NCBI RefSeq assembly: GCF_958350005.1
Contig: NZ_CATWFF010000080.1
Location: 1 to 9,540 of the forward strand
Direction of reading: 5' to 3'
Origin: an uncultured Megasphaera sp.
GTDB taxonomy: Bacteria; Bacillota; Negativicutes; Veillonellales; Megasphaeraceae
Length of the DNA: 9,540 nucleotides
Shown: one piece after another, positions 1 to 4,830 of the stretch
Numbering within the stretch: the first letter of the stretch is position 1
Layout of the letters: the number at the start of each line of letters is the position of its first letter
The notes under the pieces: model-generated
What the model saw: the letters and a program-made list of their open reading frames with translations, nothing else
Told to the model about the DNA's origin: nothing
The model's database searches: none
Program-made: the position numbers and the translations under genes

Positions 1-2
1 AT

Positions 3-230
3 CAGCCTCTTCAATTCCGGCTGGACGATTTCGTCTATCGCGGCATTACTCTCAAAGGGATTGCCGGCCGCCGTATGTACGGCGACTGGGCTGTCGGCAA
101 GGGGCTGCTCCAGAGCGGCCTGTCCCTGGAGCCTGTTGTCACGCACGTGCTTCCCATGGATCAGTATGAGCAGGGACTGCAGCTTATGCGGACGGGACAA
201 TGCTGCAAGTGCGTCCTGACTGTGCCCTAA
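3..230 (+). CDS. tdh: C-terminal part of a zinc-dependent dehydrogenase, probably L-threonine 3-dehydrogenase (5' end outside window)
   Basis: The first 75 codons in frame 3 form an open frame ending in TAA at 228-230. The translation contains ITLKGIAGRRMYGDW, LLQSGLSLEPVVTH and QYEQGLQLMRTGQ. These match, in order, the C-terminal catalytic-domain segment of threonine 3-dehydrogenases (KGIYGREMFETW, LIQSGLDLSPIITH and FDAMRSGQSGK in E. coli, from memory). The family is a medium-chain dehydrogenase that oxidises L-threonine to 2-amino-3-ketobutyrate with NAD+, the first step of threonine breakdown to glycine and acetyl-CoA. The zinc ligands and the Rossmann fold lie upstream of the window, so metal and cofactor residues cannot be checked. 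The normally glycine-rich end is Cys-rich here (GQCCKCVL). A related polyol or alcohol dehydrogenase is the alternative. No intrinsic terminator for this strand follows the gene. Confidence 0.75.
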   Translation, partial: QPLQFRLDDFVYRGITLKGIAGRRMYGDWAVGKGLLQSGLSLEPVVTHVLPMDQYEQGLQLMRTGQCCKCVLTVP

Positions 231-450
231 AGCGATGGGCTAGTACCATTCTCCCCACATATGCCGGTCGCCCACAGGCCGTTGTCCGTCTGCAGCAGAA
301 TCAACCCTGTCTCTCTGCCCGATATGTCAGAAAGAATTGCGCATCAGCTTCTTGTCTGCCTGCAGGTCGGCCAGACGGCCTATGGACTCCCTGTGATGAC
401 GTATACTTCCGGCCTCAGTATATGTATGACTCTGCATTTGCGGTACAGAC
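231..450. other. Intergenic stretch with no supported gene
   Basis: About 220 bases lie between the threonine dehydrogenase stop and the terminator of the minus-strand operon. Short open frames exist on both strands, the longest being 72 codons at 261-479 (+). That frame has no ribosome binding site, runs into the opposing terminator and does not resemble a known protein. A minus-strand reading gives protein-like fragments interrupted by a stop, so a decayed gene remnant is possible but not demonstrated. Only ordinary short palindromes are present, such as CCTGCAGG. Confidence 0.5.
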
Positions 451-493
451 AAAAAAACGACGCCCTTTTGGCATCATAGCCAAAGGGCGTCGT
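451..493 (-). terminator. Intrinsic terminator of the radical SAM / exported protein operon
   Basis: The arms ACGACGCCCTTT (457-468) and AAAGGGCGTCGT (482-493) pair perfectly over 12 bp. They continue after a one-base bulge with GGC/GCC around the six-base loop 473-478. Read on the minus strand, the hairpin is followed by seven T residues (complement of 451-457). It begins only a few bases after the TAA of the exported-protein gene. On the plus strand no T-tract follows, so it should act on minus-strand transcription. Confidence 0.92.
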
Positions 494-497
494 CGTA

Positions 498-1118
498 TTA
501 TATGGCAATAGGTGTCGTAGCGGTCACGATAGTTGCGCCGCCGTCTGTCGTTTTGGTAGGGAGAACCGATTCCGTGTTTCCTGTAAAACCGGTGTCTGTA
601 GGAATGCGTTTATACGGCAGCTTTTCCATAATGTCATCCATAGCCGGAATGAGTATTTCATAAGGGTCGTTCAGGATCGATGCAGAGTCCCGGTCCCAGC
701 CGCGGGAGCTGTAGCGTTTCAGCGTGTCCGTTTTGGCATCATAGGCATAGACGGTCAGGTTATAGGCGCACTCCGTAATGAGCTCGTCGTCATTGCGGAA
801 AAACAGGGTATACTGCCGCCAGTACCACCTATGTACGACTGGCGTGACGACGATGTCGGCATTGTACTTCTGGGCCAGACTGCGCATGGATTCCCGGGAG
901 ATGGTGCCTTCTGTGCTTCGTTCTTCTGGCTGCAGGCGATCCCAGTAAGGGATGCGGAAGGGCTCTATCAGGCGCTGCATCATGTACTGGGCCGGTGCTG
1001 TCTGCTGGGCCGGCGGTACGACGAGGACAGTGCGCATATGGTCAAAGCGGGGGCCTGCTGCAGCGGCAGACGATATCATGGCGCACAGGATCACGAGGAG
1101 ACAGACGATTTTTTTCAC
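498..1118 (-). CDS. Exported protein of unknown function (206 aa) with N-terminal signal peptide
   Basis: I do not recognise the family. The start is a GTG (1116-1118) with AGGAGG at 1127-1132, eight bases upstream. That ribosome site directly abuts the TGA of the radical SAM gene, so the two genes are almost certainly co-transcribed and possibly translationally coupled. Residues 1-21 are a typical Sec signal peptide: MKK, a hydrophobic core, then SSAAAA before G22. There is no lipobox cysteine at the cleavage site. The mature part starts with a beta-strand-like MRTVLVVPP. It later has AQKYNADIVVTPVVHRWYW (residues 82-100) and an alternating hydrophobic stretch LTVYAYDAKTDTL (121-133), suggesting an alpha/beta fold in the cell envelope or outside the membrane. 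The layout loosely recalls small envelope proteins that assess whether a component is present, but no catalytic motif is visible. The last 30 residues are Thr-rich. A strong terminator follows the stop. Confidence 0.85.
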   Translation of the reverse strand: MKKIVCLLVILCAMISSAAAAGPRFDHMRTVLVVPPAQQTAPAQYMMQRLIEPFRIPYWDRLQPEERSTEGTISRESMRSLAQKYNADIVVTPVVHRWYWRQYTLFFRNDDELITECAYNLTVYAYDAKTDTLKRYSSRGWDRDSASILNDPYEILIPAMDDIMEKLPYKRIPTDTGFTGNTESVLPTKTTDGGATIVTATTPIAI

Positions 1119-1133
1119 GGAACATTCCTCCTA

Positions 1134-2021
1134 TCAGAAATTGCCGTTATCGTTCAGACAGGGACGTGTATTGTCTTCATAGGGAATATACTTATCCAGC
1201 ACGGCAATCATGGCGTCTTTGTCATCAGGCAGGTTGCCGCCGACAGGGACGAGGTTGGATACATGGTTGCTGCGGAAGATACATGGTTTGGTCATGTCCG
1301 TGTGCTGCAGGATCATGCGCAGTTCTTCCAGAAATCCCCGGGCCGTAAGGGGAGTGAACTTGCCTAATACGACGTCCTGATACAGCGGTGCATCGCTGGG
1401 AATGAGGAGAGTCAGAGCGCTGAGCATGGTCGGATTAATGGCCGATACGACTTCTGCCGTATGGAGTGCATGTTCTCTGGTCAGTTCCTGGCCGCCCAGG
1501 CCGAGGATAATCATGACCGACAGTTTCATGCCTGCAGCCAGGGCTTTCTTGCCGGCTTCTGTTGTCAGGGCCGCTGTCGTCCCTTTTTTGACGCGGCGCA
1601 GGACTTCGTCGTCCCCGCTTTCAACGCCCATGTAGAGGATGTCCAGGCCGGCTTCTTTCAGCTGGCGCAGTTCTTCCGGCGTCTTGCGGATCAGGTCGGC
1701 CGGCGTGGCGTAGGCGCCGATGCGGTTCAGGCTGGGAAATGTGCTGTAACATTTGTGCAGGATGTGCAGCAAATCTTCTGTCTTCAGCACCAGGGCATCG
1801 CCGTCGGCCAGGAAGACGCGGCGAATAAAAGGATATGCCGCAGCGCCTCGTTCAATAATCCCGTCGATTTCATCGAGGGGGCGGATGCGGAATTTGGAAG
1901 CTTTGTACATGGTACAGAATGTACATGTGTTATGAGAACAGCCGATAGTCACGCGGAGAATGAAACTGCGTGCTTCGCTGGGCGGCCGGAATACGAGGCC
2001 TTCTGCATTATCAATCATCAT
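1134..2021 (-). CDS. Radical SAM superfamily protein (295 aa) with a CX4CX2C cluster motif
   Basis: The cluster-binding motif GCSHNTCTFCTMYK is at residues 27-40, with cysteines C28, C33 and C36. The expected followers are present: FLADGDALVL (70-79), GVESGDDEVL (132-141, the ESG segment that usually contacts S-adenosylmethionine) and SVMIILGLGGQE (168-179). The fold is the radical SAM half-barrel, which generates a 5'-deoxyadenosyl radical from SAM using a [4Fe-4S] cluster. The substrate is unknown. The C-terminal NHVSNLVPVGGNLPDDKDAM (252-271) recalls a stand-alone family usually annotated only as radical SAM protein (COG1032-like). There is no B12, SPASM or extra ferredoxin domain. The spacing between the first two cysteines is four residues rather than the canonical three. 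The start ATG at 2021 is preceded by GGAAAGG (2031-2037) at nine bases; the adjacent ATG at 2018 is an alternative. It is the first gene of a two-gene operon with the exported protein downstream. Confidence 0.9.
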   Translation of the reverse strand: MMIDNAEGLVFRPPSEARSFILRVTIGCSHNTCTFCTMYKASKFRIRPLDEIDGIIERGAAAYPFIRRVFLADGDALVLKTEDLLHILHKCYSTFPSLNRIGAYATPADLIRKTPEELRQLKEAGLDILYMGVESGDDEVLRRVKKGTTAALTTEAGKKALAAGMKLSVMIILGLGGQELTREHALHTAEVVSAINPTMLSALTLLIPSDAPLYQDVVLGKFTPLTARGFLEELRMILQHTDMTKPCIFRSNHVSNLVPVGGNLPDDKDAMIAVLDKYIPYEDNTRPCLNDNGNF

Positions 2022-2048
2022 GGTGTATCACCTTTCCTTTCACCTTCT

Positions 2049-2077
2049 ATTATACACAATGATGCAAGAGGTAGGGA
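2049..2077 (-). promoter_or_regulatory. Putative sigma-A promoter of the radical SAM operon
   Basis: The minus strand reads TATAAT at 2054-2049, a perfect -10 box. It is about 28 bases upstream of the radical SAM ATG, leaving a short 5' leader that holds the ribosome binding site. The matching -35 position (2077-2072) reads TCCCTA, which is poor, so the promoter may need an activator or be weak. The array of inverted repeats begins at exactly this -35 position. Confidence 0.5.
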
Positions 2078-2241
2078 CCCTGGATGCTCTGCAGTGCAGA
2101 GATGGCCAGGACTGGCCAGAGACGTCCATGGAAATCTGGCGGCCAGAACTTTATAATCTATGGCATAGAGCTGGATATACCGGTGATTCTCCAGAAGATA
2201 ATACGTTGTACGTGTTAAAAGTTTTAAGTTAAACCTTTAAC
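2073..2241. repeat. Array of consecutive short inverted repeats between divergent promoters
   Basis: Reading left to right the array contains the following dyads. AGGG-A-CCCT (2073-2081). CTCTGCA-G-TGCAGAG (2087-2101). TGGCCAG-GA-CTGGCCA (2103-2118). TCCATGGA (2125-2132). TCTGGC-G-GCCAGA (2135-2147). TCTATG-G-CATAGA (2157-2169). CTGGA/TCCAG, looser, around ACCGGT (2171-2194). ACGT-TGT-ACGT (2203-2213). TTAAAA-G-TTTTAA (2215-2227). GTTAAA-CC-TTTAAC (2228-2241). Six have arms of at least 6 bp with a centre of only one or two bases. The sequences differ from each other, so this is not one repeated operator. By rough estimate, fewer than one such dyad is expected by chance in 170 bases. The stretch lies between the radical SAM -10 box and the T-box promoter. 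Function is unknown. Confidence 0.7.
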
Positions 2242-2278
2242 TGCGACAAGAAAATGCGATAAAATAATAAAAATACTA

Positions 2279-2307
2279 TTGACTTTATGCCTGGAACCTT
2301 ATATAAT
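2279..2307 (+). promoter_or_regulatory. Strong sigma-A promoter of the T-box / BASS transporter unit
   Basis: TTGACT (2279-2284) and TATAAT (2302-2307) are separated by exactly 17 bases, close to the housekeeping consensus. The upstream 30 bases are A/T-rich (GATAAAATAATAAAAATA), resembling an UP element. Transcription should start near 2314-2316, just before stem I of the T-box. The -10 box lies inside the inverted repeat CCTTAT-ATA-ATAAGG (2297-2311). Confidence 0.88.
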
Positions 2308-2313
2308 AAGGCT

Positions 2314-2599
2314 CAACAAATACAAACAGTGTTGATTGGGAATAGTAATATTGCAGGGACATCACAGAGAACCTGTTCATGGCTGAGAGACAGGATGAAA
2401 GTGCAGTATGAAGTCGCCCAGGAGCAGCTGCCTGAACGCGGAGAGTCAGTAGGCGCAGCCGGCAGGCAACCGTTATCTTGCCAGGCATTAAACGGGAATA
2501 TCCTGGAGATGCCGTAAAGGGGCCGGATTTTCCGGCAATGAGAGTGGTACCGCAGAGTAAACGCTTTGTCTCTTACAGAAGAGATAAAGCGTTTTTTTT
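2314..2599 (+). promoter_or_regulatory. T-box riboswitch, predicted to sense tRNA-Val
   Basis: The conserved T-box core AATGAGAGTGGTACCGC is at 2537-2553, followed directly by a terminator. Stem I can be drawn. The basal helix is TTGGG (2336-2340) with CCCAG (2417-2421). The upper helix is ATATTGCA (2348-2355) with TGCAGTAT (2402-2409). The distal stem is CCTGT (2372-2376) with ACAGG (2390-2394). The specifier loop between the first two helices has AGTA (2344-2347) on its 5' side. Its 3' side is GAA, then GTC (2413-2415), then G: the usual GAA-codon-purine layout, giving a valine codon. The T-box bulge TGGT would pair with a tRNA ending in ACCA; A is the tRNA-Val discriminator, whereas serine tRNAs carry G. 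GGCAA/TTGCC (2465-2482) and GCCGGA/TCCGGC (2522-2536) form later stems. Uncharged tRNA binding should stabilise the antiterminator and switch on the downstream transporter. The T-box call is very secure; the amino acid is a structural reading. Confidence 0.93.
2560..2599 (+). terminator. Regulated intrinsic terminator of the T-box leader
   Basis: Bases 2560-2573 pair with 2580-2593 over 14 positions, including one G-T wobble, around a six-base loop. Eight T residues follow at 2592-2599. The 5' arm contains TCTCT (2569-2573), which can instead pair with GAGAG of the T-box core to form the antiterminator. The hairpin is therefore the off state of the riboswitch rather than a plain gene end. Confidence 0.93.
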
Positions 2600-2663
2600 C
2601 GCCAATCAGACCGTTTGCCTATTTGTTATATCGTTCAGGTTATGTTAGAAAGGGGTTTTTCCT

Positions 2664-3665
2664 ATGATGAATGTCATTGGCAAGTTGAGTGGTTTTGTTG
2701 GCAAGTATTTGACGTACATCGTATTTCTCGTCGTCATCTGGGCGTATTTCATGCCCAGTGCCTTTGTGTGGGCCGTGCCGCATACGGTGCTGCTTCTGGG
2801 CATTATCATGTTCGGCATGGGCATGACCCTCCATGCATCGGATTTTAAGCTCGTCGTTCAGCGGCCCAGAGAAGTGCTCATCGGCTGTGTTGCCCATTAT
2901 ACGATTATGCCGGCTCTGGCCTATGGCCTGGTATTGGCTCTGCACATGCCGCCGGAAATTGCTGTAGGCATGATTCTTCTCGGGTCCTGTCCCAGCGGCA
3001 CGGCGTCTAATGTCATGAGTTTCCTGGCAAAAGGCGATGTTCCTCTGGCCGTTTCCATTACGACTGTTTCGACTCTCCTGGCGCCGATTATGATGCCTTT
3101 CATCGTCTGGGCCCTGGCTGGCCAGTGGGTAGAAGTATCATTCGTAGCTATGGCCATTACGGTTATGAAGGTTATTCTCGTGCCGCTGGCAGCAGGTCTC
3201 TTGGTTCATCGCTTCATGGGCGAAGCCCATATTGCTTCGCTCTCGAAAGTACTGGTTCTCGTATCGGCAGCAGTCGTTCTGCTCATTGTTGGCGGCGTTA
3301 TTGCTGTGAATGGTGCAAAGATTCTGGATTTAGGCATTTTTGTTGTCGTCATGGTTCTGCTTCACAATCTGGGCGGTTTTGCCGTCGGTTATTTCGTAAC
3401 GGGCAAGCTGGGATTGGGCCAGCGGCAGCGTCATTCCGTTACGCTGGAAGTAGGTATGCAGAACGATGCCCTGGCTATTTCCCTGGTATCGGTCTTCTTT
3501 GCTCCTGCTGTAGCCATTCCGGCAGCAGTTGGCGCAGCGATTCATCAGATTACGGGTTCTGTCCTGGCCGGTATTTTTGCCCGCAACATGGACCGAATCG
3601 AACGGCGGAAGGAAGCTATAGAAGCAGTGACGGCCAAACATGCCGCCGTTCCTACGCAGCATTGA
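2664..3665 (+). CDS. BASS-family (bile acid:sodium symporter-like) transporter, 333 aa
   Basis: The protein is an integral membrane protein of roughly nine to ten hydrophobic segments with the family hallmarks in order. These are GMGMTL (residues 51-56), GSCPSGTASNVMSFLAKGD (107-125) in the crossover region that binds sodium, and EVGMQNDALAI (262-272) in the second crossover region. It resembles bacterial PanS/YocS-type members. BASS proteins move organic anions with sodium. Described substrates include bile acids, pyruvate, other 2-keto acids and pantothenate precursors. The substrate here cannot be read from sequence, but the valine-type T-box in its leader points to a valine-linked compound such as 2-ketoisovalerate or ketopantoate. 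The start ATG at 2664 has AAAGGGG (2649-2655) eight bases upstream; the next codon is also ATG. The C-terminal tail from about 308 is charged and probably cytoplasmic. It is a single-gene unit ending convergent to the EamA gene. Confidence 0.93.
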   Translation: MMNVIGKLSGFVGKYLTYIVFLVVIWAYFMPSAFVWAVPHTVLLLGIIMFGMGMTLHASDFKLVVQRPREVLIGCVAHYTIMPALAYGLVLALHMPPEIAVGMILLGSCPSGTASNVMSFLAKGDVPLAVSITTVSTLLAPIMMPFIVWALAGQWVEVSFVAMAITVMKVILVPLAAGLLVHRFMGEAHIASLSKVLVLVSAAVVLLIVGGVIAVNGAKILDLGIFVVVMVLLHNLGGFAVGYFVTGKLGLGQRQRHSVTLEVGMQNDALAISLVSVFFAPAVAIPAAVGAAIHQITGSVLAGIFARNMDRIERRKEAIEAVTAKHAAVPTQH

Positions 3666-3700
3666 GAGAAACGGAATATAGAATAACATACGGACTATAC

Positions 3701-3739
3701 CAACAGGAGGATGCCTTACACGAAGGCATCCTCCTGTTG
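3701..3739. other. Perfect 17-bp inverted repeat between convergent transporter genes, no T-tract
   Basis: The arm at 3701-3717 is the exact reverse complement of 3723-3739, around the five-base loop ACACG. It starts 36 bases after the BASS stop and lies about 70 bases past the EamA stop. The hairpin would be very stable in RNA from either strand. Neither flank has the T-run of an intrinsic terminator: CGTTCCTG follows on plus, GTATAGTC on minus. It may still serve as a bidirectional 3' end, or as a pause and RNA-protecting hairpin. Looser dyads follow at 3749-3775 (CAGCCAG/CTGGCTG) and around 3777-3797 (TGCCG/CGGCA). Confidence 0.8.
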
Positions 3740-3806
3740 CGTTCCTGTCAGCCAGGATATGGTTCTGACTGGCTGTGCCGCCTGTGCCGGGACGGCAGAT
3801 GGGCAG

Positions 3807-4715
3807 TTACTTTTTATGAGCTGATGGTTTCTGGGTGACAATGATAAATACAGTTGCAAGAATGGCAATGAAGCCGATAATTTCAGGAAGTGCAAAGGAC
3901 GTACCCAGACAGACTGCAGCGATAATGGATGCCGTCACTGGCTCGAGGGTGCCAATGAGGGTTGCGTGCATGGGGCCGATAAGGCGAATGCCCTGGACGA
4001 AGCAGGTAAAGGAAACGACCGTGCCGCCGACGATAATATAGGCTACAGACAGCCAGCCTGCCAGATCCAGCAGCGGCGTCAGCGTCCAGAGCTGAAAACT
4101 GACGAAGAGGATGATGCCGCCGAGAAACATGGCTATAGCATTGACGGCTATGGCCCCCCAGCGACAGGCCAGTCCATGAGATAATACGGGGTATGTTACG
4201 GCCCCCAGGGCACCCATAAGTCCCCAGAACAGACCAGCCGGCGACAGAGACATAGCAGCCGGATTGCCGTTGGTAGCGACGAGATATACACCGAAAAAGG
4301 CCAGAAATACGGAAATTACTTCGCGGCGCGACGGCAGGCTGCGGGAACGAATGGCCATATAAGCAGACATCATGACGACGCAGAGGGTCTGCAGGACTGT
4401 TGCCGTACCGGCGTTGGAGTATTGAATGGCCGTCAAATACGCGTACTGACACAGGAGCAGGCCAAATACGGAAAGAAGAAGAAGTTGGCGAATACTGACG
4501 GAATCGCCAAGCATACCGGTCAGCCTGTCCCGCTGGGATGACAGGCAAAGGAGCAACAGGAGGAGTCCGGCGCCGATCATACGGATAGCTGTAAGCCATG
4601 ACGAATTGACGACGTAATGGGTAAATACAAACTGGCTGACTACACCGTTGATGCCCCATGTAAGAGCGCCGGCGACACAGTACAGTATGCCGTGGTACTG
4701 AGATGATGAAGTCAT
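3807..4715 (-). CDS. EamA/DMT-superfamily transporter (302 aa)
   Basis: The protein is almost entirely hydrophobic, with about ten membrane segments and the two-fold EamA repeat. Equivalent points are YLTAIQYSNAGTATVLQTLCVVMM (split here as YLTAIQYSNAGT, 92-103, and ATVLQTLCVVMM, 105-116) and QGIRLIGPMHATLIGTLEP (241-259). Each is followed by further helices, and a Lys/His-rich tail ends the protein. Drug/metabolite transporters of this type usually export amino acids, nucleosides or other small metabolites across the cytoplasmic membrane. The substrate cannot be predicted. I chose the ATG at 4713-4715 (MTSSSQYHG) because GAGG lies seven bases upstream at 4723-4726. The frame stays open upstream to 4868, but that extension crosses the promoter and the gltB terminator and would give a non-membrane, implausible N-terminus. 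The gene has its own promoter right behind gltB and converges on the BASS gene. Confidence 0.92.
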   Translation of the reverse strand: MTSSSQYHGILYCVAGALTWGINGVVSQFVFTHYVVNSSWLTAIRMIGAGLLLLLLCLSSQRDRLTGMLGDSVSIRQLLLLSVFGLLLCQYAYLTAIQYSNAGTATVLQTLCVVMMSAYMAIRSRSLPSRREVISVFLAFFGVYLVATNGNPAAMSLSPAGLFWGLMGALGAVTYPVLSHGLACRWGAIAVNAIAMFLGGIILFVSFQLWTLTPLLDLAGWLSVAYIIVGGTVVSFTCFVQGIRLIGPMHATLIGTLEPVTASIIAAVCLGTSFALPEIIGFIAILATVFIIVTQKPSAHKK

Positions 4716-4747
4716 AGAAACGCCTCTTTTCATGAATGTGATAGCGT

Positions 4748-4776
4748 ATTCTACCATATATGGAGGCCTGCTGTAA
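4748..4776 (-). promoter_or_regulatory. Putative promoter of the EamA transporter gene
   Basis: On the minus strand an extended -10, TGG-TAGAAT, occupies 4756-4748. TTACAG sits 17 bases upstream at 4776-4771 as a moderate -35. The -35 box nearly touches the T-tract of the gltB terminator (4785-4779), so the EamA gene seems separately transcribed rather than read through from gltB. Confidence 0.6.
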
Positions 4777-4778
4777 AT

Positions 4779-4813
4779 AAAAAAACAAGGCCAGTCATCG
4801 TGGACTGACCTTG
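4779..4813 (-). terminator. Intrinsic terminator of gltB
   Basis: On the minus strand CAAGGTCAGTC (4813-4803) pairs with GACTGGCCTTG (4796-4786) over 11 bp with one G-U wobble and a six-base loop. Seven T residues follow (complement of 4785-4779). It starts 17 bases after the gltB stop codon. Confidence 0.93.
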
Positions 4814-4830
4814 CTGCAGAATATGGGGTA

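Noticed and set aside
451..493. The hairpin as a terminator for the plus-strand dehydrogenase
   Set aside because: The T-tract exists only in the minus-strand direction; the plus-strand 3' side reads CGTATTATATGG.
831..1367. A 178-codon plus-strand frame across the operon junction
   Set aside because: It overlaps two well-supported minus-strand genes and their junction, lacks a ribosome binding site, and does not resemble a protein family.
1461..2156. A 231-codon plus-strand open frame opposite the radical SAM gene
   Set aside because: Same codon-register antisense effect. The minus-strand product has full family motifs and a ribosome binding site, and this frame has neither.
2413..2416. 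Reading the T-box specifier as TCG (serine)
   Set aside because: The codon should be followed by an unpaired purine, but the base after TCG is a C in the basal helix. The TGGT bulge also demands discriminator A, whereas tRNA-Ser has G.
3125..3838. A 237-codon plus-strand frame overlapping the BASS gene and the convergent spacer
   Set aside because: It is an out-of-frame shadow rich in Ser, Arg and Cys. It reads through the 17-bp hairpin, and the BASS frame is clearly the real one.
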